64,000 bases of DNA from Arachis hypogaea (Eukaryota > Streptophyta > Magnoliopsida > Fabales > Fabaceae). The notes beneath the pieces were generated by a model. The model saw only the letters and a program-made list of their open reading frames with translations, did no database searches and was not told the DNA's origin. Made by a program: the position numbers and the translations under genes. Positions 30,571 to 40,657 of this stretch are shown here, piece after piece. How positions within the stretch are numbered: position 1 is the stretch's first letter; each line of letters opens with the position of its first letter. Location: NCBI RefSeq assembly GCF_003086295.3, contig NC_092054.1, positions 53,613,353 to 53,677,352 of the forward strand, given 5' to 3'.

Positions 30571-32063
30571 TGACGTGGCAGAAATTGGCGAGTCAAGAAT
30601 TGTTGTAAATATGCATTGCAAGTATAGTTCTTAACCAACCAGAATTTTGCTTATCAATTTAGAAGTGTTGTCACAAAAATTAAAATTAAAATACTGAGAG
30701 TATGAATCCCAGGTCGTCTCCCAACGAGTTGTAGAAAGGTGTGCTATTTTATTAATCAGATATTTTCAGAAAGAGTTTGAGTTGAATAAACAGGAAATTA
30801 AATTGGGAAAATTAAGTAATTTAAATAAAAGCCTTGACTGGGAGTAGATTAGTTGGAAGCCCTATTCTTGTTGCAGTACTCTCAAGATTAATTGATAATT
30901 GAAGGTCGTTCTGTTTAGTTATCCCTTACTAAATAAGGGAAAGTCAAACAAGTTGGAATGATGTTTCTACTCACAAGTCCCAATCCGCTTACTTGGAAGG
31001 ACTAGCGTTAGTGACTAGAGAGCCATCCAACAGTAAACCCAATTACAATCTCTCTTTTGAGTATTCCAACTCAAGGGTTCCTTTCAATCAACTCCCCATC
31101 AAGTTAGGGGACTACTCGCTCATTGTGAATATGGAATACATAATATAGGAAAGGGAATTAAAAAAAGACATGATAAATAAACTCAAAGGAATCAATTAAA
31201 AATAAAAGTAACTCTTGTATTAATAAATTCTAAAATAATCCAATAGTAAAATTGAGTAAATTAAAGGACATGGAAGAGTAAAGCCAAGTAAAGAAAACGA
31301 ACTAGAATGACAAAGTCTTGATGAGGTAATAACTCTTCTCTATATCCCAATGCAAAGAACAATAGAAAATAAAAATCCTAAGAACTATGAATGTGTAGAG
31401 AGAAAACCTAGAGGAGGAGTAAAACTAGATCTAAAAAACTAAAACTGTGTAGAATGAATGTTGTTTTTGGTTTCTGCATGTCCTCTGGCCCTAGTCTGCT
31501 TTTCTGGGCCGAAAACTAGGTCAAAACAGGGCCCAAAATCGCCCCCAGCGAATTCTGCAGATTATGCAGATCGCGAATGTCACGCGATCGCGTCATTCAT
31601 GCGGACGCGTCATGCGGCGTTTTGCTTTGCTACGCGGGCGCGTCGTCCACGCCTCCGCGTCACTTGTGCTATTCCAATCCGCGCGGTCGCGTGAGCCATG
31701 CGGCCGCGTCACTGCGATTTCCTCTCTTCCGCGCGGTCGCGTGAGCCATGCGGCCGCGTCACTTCTCGCTGGTCATCTCCTTAATTTCTTGTGTTCCTTC
31801 CATTTTTTCCAGCTTCCTTTCCAATCTCTGACTTATTCATGCTCTATAAAGCCTGAAACACTTAACACATAGATCACGGCATCGAATGGAATAAAGGAGA
31901 ATTAAAATACATAATTAAAAGTCTCTAGGAAGCAAGTTTTCAATCATATAATAATTTTAGGAAGGAAATATAAATGCATGCTAATCATATGAATAAGTGG
32001 GTAAAGATCATGATAAAACCACACAATTAAACACATTATAAACCATAAAATAGTGGTTTATCA
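30571..32063 (-). repeat. 3' LTR of element D
   Basis: 1493 bp, TGACGTGGCAG...GGTTTATCA on the plus strand. Its CpG array (31570-31765) holds a duplicated segment of about 51 bases (31680-31711 and 31732-31763) that is single in the 5' LTR. An AT dinucleotide run lies just outside, at 32161-32188. I do not find the TATAAAG seen in A and X. Confidence 0.9.
31570..31765 (-). repeat. CpG palindromic array in the D 3' LTR
   Basis: Words CACGCGATCGCGTC, GCGCGGTCGCGTGAGCC and GCGGCCGCGTCAC. The 5' LTR counterpart is 41668-41800. Confidence 0.85.
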
Positions 32064-32080
32064 ACCTCCCCACACTTAAA
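32064..32080 (-). promoter_or_regulatory. 3' polypurine tract, element D
   Basis: The minus strand reads TTTAAGTGTGGGGAGGT, identical to element A, directly before the LTR. Confidence 0.9.
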
Positions 32081-32157
32081 CATTAGCATGTCCTCATGCT
32101 TAGTTGAAGGAGATAAAATAAATGAGTAGGAACATGTAAAACTCATGCAATGCAATG

Positions 32158-32193
<36 letters not shown>

Positions 32194-33517
32194 TGTCCAC
32201 TTGATCAATAATAAATAAGCTCTTCAAAACAATTACAAATCAAATTCCACTAATTCAATTCTCATGCAGTAAGAACAGATAAAGATGCAAGAAGGCAGCT
32301 CATGAAAGCAGGGAATATAGAATTTTAAGCATTGAACCCTCACTGATGATGTATATACGCTCTAATCTCTCTAGTGTATAAGGCAATCACTCTATCCTTC
32401 TCTAATCATGCTTTCTAATTTTTTGTTCTTCTCCTAATCAATCGACAACATTTGATATACCAATGCAAACATCATGAGGTCTTTTCAAGGTTGTAATGGG
32501 GCCAAGGTAATGGTAAGGATACACACATGGCTAAGTAAGCTTATAAATTGAATCTTTAATTAACCCAAGCTTTAACATAACCTATATATATATTCTATAT
32601 AACTTTAGAATTTATACCTAGCTACCCAGAATTTCTCTTTCACATTCGATACTCATGTATCAACTTTTATTTTAATTTTATCATACATGCATTGACCTTT
32701 GAATTCTTAACTTAACATTGGGGTAATTTTGTCCCCTTATTTATTTATTGAATATTTTTTATATTTTTTTATATAAGCATAAAAATAAACATAGCTTATC
32801 AATGCACATAGATTTTTAATTCTTATAGTTTCACATGAGTAGGTATCCAAATTCCCATTCTATTATCATGACACATTCCCTTATTATCTTTTGTTCGCAT
32901 AATTTCCCATACTTAATTAGCACACACAATTCTATCTTAAGCTAACCAAAGATTCAGTTTGGGATATATAATTGTTTTTTCGCTCAAGGCTAGTAATATG
33001 GTAAAATGTAGAACAAATGGGATTTAAAGGCTCAAAGTGGCTAACAAAGGTAATTGAAAGGGTAGGCTTAATTTGGATAAGTGAGCTAAATAATTAATGG
33101 CCTCAATCATATGCAAACATATAAATATAATAAATATTGGACATATAGAATGAAACAAAATATAAATTACAATCACAGAGAAGTAAACACATAAGAATAA
33201 AATAATTATGGTTAAATAATGTAACCATGCATAAAGGCTCAAATCTCACAAGTTGTGTGTTCTTTAGCTCAAAAATCATGTTCCAAATACAACTTCAAGC
33301 AAATTTAACATAAAAATTTAATTAAAATTAGTGAAATTTTGTTCCAAAAATAGAGTCTTAGAAGAAACTTATTGTCTTTTCAATCTAGTAGAACATGCAT
33401 GCAACTAATCTATTACTATACAATTTATCCTATTCTATAAAAGAAAAACAAACTAAATATCCTAATTTATTGGTGTTTAGTGAAGAAAAATTACCTCCGG
33501 AAGTCCGGTACTGACCG
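32081..33517 (-). other. AT-rich 3' interior of element D
   Basis: Non-coding, homologous to 3500-4938 of A. It holds a (TA)n run at 32161-32188. No gene is seen. Confidence 0.6.
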
Positions 33518-33533
33518 ACCTCCCCACACTTAA
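33518..33533 (-). promoter_or_regulatory. Internal polypurine-tract copy (element D)
   Basis: The minus strand reads TTAAGTGTGGGGAGGT, 16 bases identical to the 3' tract 1454 bases away. The TAA of the extra ORF lies inside it. Confidence 0.65.
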
Positions 33534-34782
33534 GGCTTTGCACCGTCCTCGGTGCCATCTGTCAGGAACAGGGGTGGGCTGGTAGCAGTATCTCCACAGT
33601 CGGGACCATCATGGCTCCCTGTGTTGGTAAAGGAAGTAGAGTCCGGGGTGTCTGAGTCCTTGAATTTTCCCATGATCAGCTCCTTGAGGTATGTGAATCG
33701 GTGCTTGTTACGGCGCTCTCTCATCTTAGCTTTGTGTTCCTGCCGATCCAACCTTTCGAGTATCTAATAGAGCAGTTGGTCTGTGGTAGGTGCTTGTGGT
33801 ACGGAAGGAGGAATGTCCTGAGCTGGTTCAGTGGGCCGGCTTGTAGTGGCTACTGAAGGTCTGATATATTTCCCATTAGGGACATATTGGTCATCCCGTG
33901 GAAGTATGGCTTTGGTGTCCCCAGCTCTGAAGGAGACTCCGGCTGCTGAGACGAGATCTGAGACCAAGGCGGGAAATGGTAAGTTGCCCGCGATTTGTAC
34001 GTATCCCATGGCATTCCGGATGTGTCTTGGTAGGTTCAGAGGCTGGTCTGTAAGGATGCACCATAGTAGAACGGCCATGTCCGTAGTGAAGGAGGACTCG
34101 TGGGTGCTCGGAAAGATGTAATGGGACATGATCTGTGCCCATACGCGAGCCTCCAAGGTAAGTGCCGAAGCCAAAATTTCCTTAGGGCAGATACGATGGT
34201 ATCCGTAGATCCATCGGCTGCCAGGTAGTGCGATAACTCTGAGAACGGCATCCCAGTCAAATTGGTACATCTGGCGCTTGAGTGCGGCTTCTTGAAAGGC
34301 ATCCAAACCTTCTAGAATATGGGGAAGACCTAGAGCTTTTTGAATGGCCTCTTCTGTAATGGGGACTTGCTTCTGATGGACAAAGACAAACGGCAGGGTT
34401 GGCAGGTGGAAGTTGGAGTAGAACTCGACTACCCAAGAAAGATTGACCTGCCTCGGCTGTCTCTGTAAGAAATCCCATTGTCTTTGTGCAATTTGCGGCT
34501 CAACAAAGGTAGCAATATGGTTTGGGAGGAGAAAAAGGTATTCGTTGTTGTAGCTCCTTTCTGCCAAGATGGGAAACATCTGCTCACAGTAGCGATTGGG
34601 AAATCGTGCAGTGTCCTTTATTGGGAAGGCTTTTTCTTTATCATCAACCTTCATAATCCTCTTAAGTCTCTTTGTTGAGGGTTTAATTGCAGTTGAAGAG
34701 GGTTCTGCCACTAATGCTCTTTTTGTCCTCTTCTTGCTGTGAATTTGGGAGTAGCTTTCTCTTTTCCTTTCTTGGTGGCCAT
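33531..34782 (-). pseudogene. 3' extra ORF of element D (putative plant transposon protein domain), near-intact
   Basis: It starts at the ATG at 34782 (MATKKGKEKATPKF), one base after an acceptor-like TTTTTCAG. After a frameshift near 34740 it runs without a stop to 33764: FPNRYCEQMFPILAERSYNN, QRQWDFLQRQPRQVNLSWVV, PITEEAIQKALGLPH, DWDAVLRVIALPGSRWIYGY, SHYIFPSTHESSFTTDMAVL and MGYVQIAGNLPFPALVSDLV. One stop (33761-33763) precedes a basic tail (RQEHKAKMRERRNKHRFTY) ending TEDGAKP. Domain content matches the C and G extra ORFs. It is the gene-3 position of Athila elements, sometimes called env-like. No clear transmembrane anchor is visible, so an envelope role is doubtful. Confidence 0.75.
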
Positions 34783-34806
34783 TCTGAAAAAGGGAAGAGA
34801 AAGTAA
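34783..34806 (-). promoter_or_regulatory. Splice-acceptor-like site before the D extra ORF
   Basis: The minus strand reads TTTACTTTCTCTTCCC then TTTTTCAG, one base before ATG 34782. A, X and E keep the same arrangement. It suggests the extra ORF is made from a spliced mRNA, as for env-like genes of some other plant elements. Confidence 0.55.
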
Positions 34807-35569
34807 ATTAAATTCAAAGAGATAGAGCAAGGAAGAGAACGGAAAAGGGTGGTTATGAATGCACAGTAAAAGGTAAATGATGTTAACACATGGTCATGAC
34901 TACATGTGAAAAGTCATCAATGGAAAATAGTTAGTGCATATGATGACAAGTGAATGCAAGGGGTTTATTAGCATGCTGGCAAAGGCATGAGTAGCATAGA
35001 TCAAGCATCACTCGTAACAAACCATCACGTTTGTATTGACAATTATTTATAACGAATAAAATATAAAAGGGATTTTATGAAAAACGGGCATTTAATAATA
35101 GAGTAGGATAACGGAGAAAAGTGCAAAATGCCATATGGGATTTTTCACAAACACATAGCATGAATGGTGAAATAATGTATGGAAAGTATTAAATTGAACA
35201 TGCAAGCAACCCTTTAAAAAGTAATATATAATTGCCAAACAAATTTAGAACAATCCACAAGCATATAGTGAGAAATAATGACTCAAATAAATATCTAACA
35301 CCAAGTAGAAAGGAAAAAAGTATGAATAATGAAAGTAAAAAGAAAAGAAAACAAGATAACATAGAAAAATAAGAAGAAAAATAGAAAAGTAAGGAGAGAA
35401 GAAGAAAAAGAAAACCTTGTTAATGGGGGAGAGAGGGAGAGAGTGAGGGTGTAAAAAGTGAGAAAGAAGGAAGAAGGAAGAAGGGAGGGAGCAGAAATAA
35501 GGAGGGAAAAGAGAAAATAGGATTTGAGGAGAAAAAGATAAGATCAGTGCCAAATCAGGGAAGCTGTGC
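34807..35569 (-). other. Pyrimidine-rich spacer (element D)
   Basis: On the minus strand a long pyrimidine-rich, AT-rich stretch lies between CpG array and acceptor. An open frame at 35245-35733 reads through it and is not supported. Confidence 0.5.
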
Positions 35570-36110
35570 GGTGCAATCGACGCGGTCGCGTGGGGCACGC
35601 AGTCGCACGACTTGCGCTGATACTGATTGACGCAGTTGCGTCGGTCACGCGGTCGCGTGACCCGTTTTATGCCACTGGCGTGAGGGCAGCCTCGCACTCG
35701 CACAACTCTCTGTTCAAAATCATTAATTGCCAAATATTGGGTGATGCGATCGCGTGGGGCATGCGATCGCGTGAGTGGCCATTAGAAGGATATGATGCGG
35801 TCGCGTCGGTCACGCGGCCGCGTGGGAAGGATTGTGCTTTCAGCACCAATCCAGCACCACTCTAGCACAACTTTCGGTCGTGCACCCTTTTGACGTCGAA
35901 TTCTAGGGCACGCGGCCGCGTTGGTCACGCGGTTGCGCGGGAGGCCAATATTCCCATGTGACGTGGACGCGTTGGCGACGCGGTCGCGTGGGGCAATTTG
36001 TGCCATTGGCACGCCTCCAGCCACGCTCATGCGTGACTTTCTGTTTGTTTTTATTTTCTCCCATTTCCTTGCGACGCGGACGCGTCAATGATGCGGTCGC
36101 GTCGTGTAAC
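35570..36110 (-). repeat. CpG palindromic array in the D spacer
   Basis: GACGCGGTCGCGTGGGGCA, CACGCGGCCGCGT and GCGATCGCGTGAG recur about every 20-40 bases. The position equals the array at 2240-2760 in A. Confidence 0.8.
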
Positions 36111-36220
36111 CCTTTTTTTTTAAATAAAAGTATGTAAATACAAATGCACGAAATGTACTAAGAAAGAGAAGAGTTATTAAATAGAAAAACTAAAAATAAA
36201 GAAAAGAACGATCATACAAT

Positions 36221-36270
36221 GGTGGGTTGTCTCCCACCTAGCACTTTGCTTTAACGTCCGTAAGTTGGAC
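36221..36270 (-). promoter_or_regulatory. Twin-hairpin element (element D)
   Basis: On the minus strand hairpin 1 is GTCC/GGAC around AACTTAC (36270-36256). Hairpin 2 is GGTGGG/CCCACC around AGACAA (36238-36221). It starts 11 bases after the integrase stop at 36282. Confidence 0.65.
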
Positions 36271-36281
36271 GCTCCATTAGC

Positions 36282-37400
36282 TCACTCTTCGGCTATGTGA
36301 GGATCTTCCAAGAGGAAGATCTCGAGCTCCTTGTTTTTCTGCATCCGCTCTCCATGGTACAGCTTTAAATGATGTCCATTAACTTTTATAAGTTCAGAGC
36401 TGGAAGGATGGCTTAGGTGATAAACTCCGTATGGTTCGGCCTTCTCTACTCTGTATGGACCATCCCATCTTGATCTTAACTTGCCTGGCATGAGCCTCAG
36501 TCGAGATTTGTAAAGGAGGACTAAGTCTCCAGGTTGAAACTCTTTTCTCTTAATGTGCTGATCATGTACAGCCTTCATCTTCTCCTTGTATAGTCTTGAA
36601 TTCTCATAAGCTTCTAGGCGAATGCTTTCCAATTCTTGCAGTTGCAATTTTCTTTCAGCTCCGGCTTCCTCAATTCCCATGTTGCACTCCTTTACTGCCC
36701 AAAAGGCTTTGTGCTCGACTTCAACAGGGAGATGACAAGCCTTTCCATAGACTAAGGAGAAAGGACTCATCCCAATGGGTGTCTTGTATGTGGTTCTGTA
36801 CGCCCAAAGTGCATCTTGTAGCCTGGTGCTCCAATCTCTTCTATGATGTTTGACTATCTTCTGCAAGATACTCTTTATCTCTCTGTTTGACACCTCGGCT
36901 TACCCATTAGTCTAGGGATGGTATGCTGTTGCAACCTTATGAATTATTCCATGCTTCTTCATTAATCCTGTTAGTCTCTTGTTACAAAAATGGGTGCCTT
37001 GATCGCTCACGATTGCTCGTGGTGATCCAAAACGACAAATAATGTGGTTTCTCACAAAGGAAACAACAGTGTTAGCATCATCAGTGCGGGTAGGAATTGC
37101 TTCCACCCATTTGGAAACATAATCCACAGCTAACAATATATAAAAATAACCATTAGAATTTGGAAATAGACCCATGAAGTCAATGCCCCAAACGTCAAAA
37201 ATTTCACAGAAAAGCATAATTTGTTGAGGCATCTCATCCCTCCTGGATATATTACCAAATTTTTGGCATGGGAAACAAGATCTACAAAATTTAGCAGCGT
37301 CTCTAAAAAGTGTAGGCCACCAGAATCCACAGTCTAAGATTTTTCTAGCTTTTCTTTGAGGGCCAAAATGTCTTCCACTCTCAGATGAGTGACAGGCCTC
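36282..37400 (-). pseudogene. Integrase (element D)
   Basis: In order on the minus strand: an HHCC-type zinc region ([11 protein letters not shown]...[11 protein letters not shown]), the DDE core with [10 protein letters not shown] (first Asp) and IVSDQGTHF (second Asp), the Glu-bearing SNREIKS segment, [20 protein letters not shown], and the C-terminal module [20 protein letters not shown]. Two stop codons stand where the family has Gln (between HP and TNG, and after TNG), at about 36900-36912, each one C-to-T step from Gln. It ends at 36282 (EDPHIAEE). Apart from those stops the region is well kept. Confidence 0.85.
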
Positions 37401-39095
37401 TAAGATGGATTGGAATTCTGATTGAGGAACACACCGTCTAATTACCTGGTCAGCACCACATCTCCATAAATATGGGTCATCCCATATATAATATTTAGAC
37501 TCGCTTTTCAGCTTGTCTCTTTGATGCTTAGAAAAGTTTGGAAGAAAGGTGCGGCTAACTAGATAATTAGCTACAGGTGCATACCAAGGGACTACCTCAG
37601 ATATTGCTTGCAGGTTATCAAATGGGAAATTATTAGCTATAGGAGTGGGGTCATCTGAAATGTGCTCAAGGCGACTTAAGTGGTCTGCCACTAAATTCTG
37701 GTTACCACTCCTATCCTTAATTTCTAAATCAAATTCTTGTAATAGCAGTATCCAACGTATAAGCCTTGGTTTGGACTCCTTTTTAGCTAACAGATACTTT
37801 AGAGATGTGTGGTCTGAGTACACTACTACCTTCGTACCAAGTAAATAGGCTCAGAATTTATCCAGAGCAAAAACAATAGCAAGAAGCTCTTTCTCAGTAG
37901 TAGTGTAATTGGATTGTGCTGCATCTAGAGTTTTAGACGCATAAGCAATAACAAAAGGATCCTTACCTTCACGCTGAGCCAATGCTGCTCCTACTGCATG
38001 GGTTAGAAGCGTCGCACATTATTTCGAATGGCTGGCTCCAGTCTGGTCCTCTCACAATTGGAGCTTGAGTCAGGGCGATCTTCAGCTTATCAAACGCTTG
38101 TTTACAATCTTCACTGAACTCGAACTCAATATCCTTCTGTAGTAGTCTGGATAAGGGAAGTGCTACCTTACTGAAGTCCTTAATGAATCTCCTGTAAAAA
38201 CCTGCATGGCCAAGGAACGAGCGGACTTCCCTCACAGAAGAGGGGTAAGGTAAACTAGAAATAACATCCACCTTTGCTGGATCTATAGAAATACCAGTAT
38301 TAGACACAACATGTCCTAGTACAATCCCTTGTTTAACCATAAAGTGACATTTTTCAAAATTTAATACAAGGTTTGTACTGACATATCTATCTAATACTCT
38401 AGATAATCCATCTAAGCAAAGGCTAAAGGAATCACCATAAACACTAAAATCATCCATAAAAACTTCCATACAGTCCTCAATTAGATCAGAGAAAAGACTC
38501 ATCATGCACCTTTGGAAGGTAGCTGGTGCATTACACAAGCCAAAGGGCATTCTCTTGTAAGCATAAGTCCCAAAAGGACATGTAAAAGTAGTCTTTTCCT
38601 GATCCTCAGGAGCTATATGAATCTGGAAATAACCTGTGTAACCATCTAGAAAACAATAATGTGATTTACCTGACAGGCGATCCAGCATTTGATCAATGAA
38701 TGGAAGAGGATAGTGATCCTTACGGGTTGCTTGGTTGAGGCGTCTGTAGTCAATGCAGACCCTCCAAGCGTTCTGTACTTTGGTTGCTATCAGCTCTCCA
38801 TGCTCATTTTTCACTGTAGTGACTCCAGACTTCTTTGGCACTACTTGTACTGGGCTTACCCATTCACTGTCTGAGATAGATAGATGATATCTACCTCCAG
38901 TAGTCTGGTCACTTTCTTTTTGACAACCTCTAAGATAGTGGGGTTCAGTCTTCTTTGGGGTTGACGAACGGGTCTTGCTCCCTCTTCTAAAAATATTCTG
39001 TGCTCACATACTTGAGGGTTGATGCCTACTATATTTGCCAAACTCCATCCAATTGCCTTCTTGTGCCTCCTCAGCACACTTAGTAACTGCTCTTC
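37401..39095 (-). pseudogene. Reverse transcriptase and RNase H (element D)
   Basis: The RT part begins near RRHKKAIGWSLANIVGINPQ, then EVDIIYLSQ (frameshift near 38860), VCIDYRRLNQATRKDHYPLP, FTCPFGTYAYKRMPFGLCNA and the intact catalytic FMDDFSVYGDS. LGHAGFYRRFIKDFSKVALP leads into RNase H at FEIMCDAS, where an extra C shifts the frame near 37998. The frame then passes [20 protein letters not shown], a TGA in place of an Arg codon near 37852, and [28 protein letters not shown] marks the RNase H-integrase link. This would copy RNA to DNA in the particle; frameshifts prevent that here. Confidence 0.85.
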
Positions 39096-39698
39096 TTATT
39101 GAGAAGTGAGTTCCCTTGCAATGATAACTGGACACTGTTGCTTGTCCTCAAGGTAAGCATATTTGAGATGTGGAGGAAGGGGTTTTAATTCTAACTTCTG
39201 GTCATGGTCAGGCTCTGGGTTGTTTGGAGCTGGCAACAATGGGAAAGCATTGTCATTGTCCTCTGAGAATGTCCCCACACTTGGACCTTGTCCTGTGTGC
39301 TTCTCTTCTAACTCCTCCTGGTGAACTTCAGCCACGGTTTCATCTATAATGTCACACTGGAAGATAGAATAATCTTCTGAAGGGTGCTTCATAACTCCTT
39401 TAAGATTGAAACTTACTATTCGGCCATCTATTTCAAAAGAGTATGTTCCTGAAAAAGCATCCAATTTGAACTTAGATGTCTTCAGGAATGGTCTTCCAAG
39501 TAGGATTGATAATGGCTTCTTTGAGTCATTTTGGGGCATCTCCAGAATATAAAAATTAGTAGGGAATGTGAGTCCTTTAATGCCCACTAATACATCATCA
39601 GCAACTCCAACCACTGTAATAATGCTCTTAACTGCTAACACAAAACGAGCTGCCGACCTTTTTAAGGGAGGGAGCCTCAAAATATCATATATAGACAA
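39096..39698 (-). pseudogene. Protease remnant lacking the active site, plus linker (element D)
   Basis: The frame starts inside the protease fold: PLSIYDILRLPPLKRSAARF, then GLTFPTNFYILEMPQND, the ILLGRPFLKTSKFKLDAFSG block and an acidic linker to KLELKPLPPHLKYAYLEDKQ. The DLGA active-site motif expected just before PLSIYDIL is missing. The upstream bases belong to mid-gag in another frame. Compared with C, about 1.2 kb of gag end and protease start is deleted. It ends at a stop (39096), in frame with RT after that stop. Confidence 0.8.
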
Positions 39699-40542
39699 AG
39701 GCTTTTGAACGGCCTTGTTTTTGCCTGTGATTCTGAGTAGATTCAGCTAAGTCGCTGATCAATTGCCATGCCTCATCAGTGGTCTTGTACTTTTTCATAG
39801 ACCCATTGCTAGCACTTTCCAATGTGGTCTTATCTTGGGGCCTCATGCCATGTGTGACGTAACCGGGTAATACTATCTTCTCAATCATATGGTGGGGGCA
39901 TACTTCCAGAAGATTATTGAAGCGCTTCCAGTATTCATAGAGAGTCTCAGATTCATCCTGAACAATCATGGAAATGTCTTTCCTCAGTTTATCAGTAACT
40001 TCAGCTGGAAAGAATTTTTCTAAGAATTCTCTTCTCAGTGTATCCCAGTTGGATACAGTTGTTGCTGGTTGAGTGTAGTACCACTCTCTTGCCTTCCTCT
40101 CAAGAGAAAACGGGAAAGCTTTCATCAAAATTGAAGTTTCATCTGCACCATCATGCCTGACAGTAGAACAAGCTGCTTGAAAATCTCTCAGGTGCTTGAT
40201 AGGCTCTTGAGCAGGCAAGCCATGAAACTTGGGCATCAAATTGAGCAGTGCGGTCTTTATTTCAAAGTCTGTAGCCACCGCTGGGTGATGCGCTTGAAAT
40301 GGTTGCATTGTAAAATCAGGGGCTCCAGCCTCCTGGATAGTAACTCTCCTAGCTGCTGCCATGTTACCTGCACGTAAATCAGCCAAATCAGTAGAACGGG
40401 TGCTGGTTTCTTTCTCAAGTGACGTTTCAAATCCGCCCTCAGAGAGGACTAACCGACACTGAGCTTGCCTTATTCGTGAAATAGTTCTTTCAATCTCAGG
40501 ATCGAATACTAGCAAGCTTGGATCAGGAAGTGAACGCGTCAT
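39685..40542 (-). CDS. gag: gag, truncated (element D)
   Basis: An uninterrupted 285-codon frame from ATG 40542 (MTRSLPDPSLLVFDPEIERT), 93 bases inside the primer site. The capsid core lies at about residues 105-215: LMPKFHGLPAQEPIKHLRDF, FPFSLERKAREWYYTQPAT, LRREFLEKFFPAEVTDKLRK and ESETLYEYWKRFNNLLEVCP. The normal gag C-terminus is missing because the frame ends in a deletion junction at about 39700 (ESTQNHRQKQGRSKAF, then a stop). Capsid assembly might survive but no nucleocapsid or protease follows in frame. Confidence 0.85.
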   Translation of the reverse strand: MTRSLPDPSLLVFDPEIERTISRIRQAQCRLVLSEGGFETSLEKETSTRSTDLADLRAGNMAAARRVTIQEAGAPDFTMQPFQAHHPAVATDFEIKTALLNLMPKFHGLPAQEPIKHLRDFQAACSTVRHDGADETSILMKAFPFSLERKAREWYYTQPATTVSNWDTLRREFLEKFFPAEVTDKLRKDISMIVQDESETLYEYWKRFNNLLEVCPHHMIEKIVLPGYVTHGMRPQDKTTLESASNGSMKKYKTTDEAWQLISDLAESTQNHRQKQGRSKAFVYI

Positions 40543-40634
40543 CTAACAAAAGAAACAAGCAGCTCATGGTAGCAAGATAGAATAAAATGCAAATAAATAA
40601 AATCCAATTAATAACTTTAGCACTCTATTACAAC

Positions 40635-40652
40635 TCCCCGGCAACGGCGCCA
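40635..40652 (-). promoter_or_regulatory. Primer-binding site (tRNA-Asp), element D
   Basis: The minus strand reads TGGCGCCGTTGCCGGGGA, a perfect 18-base match, five bases from the 5' LTR. Confidence 0.95.
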
Positions 40653-40657
40653 AAAAT

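Noticed and set aside
33764..34711. Envelope glycoprotein in element D
   Set aside because: The ORF is in the env-like position but I see no signal peptide, furin-type site or membrane anchor; the domain is the generic plant transposon protein type.
40635..40652. Possible tRNA gene fragment (tRNA-Asp 3' end)
   Set aside because: Only the 18 bases complementary to a primer tRNA are present, next to an LTR; no cloverleaf or Pol III boxes.
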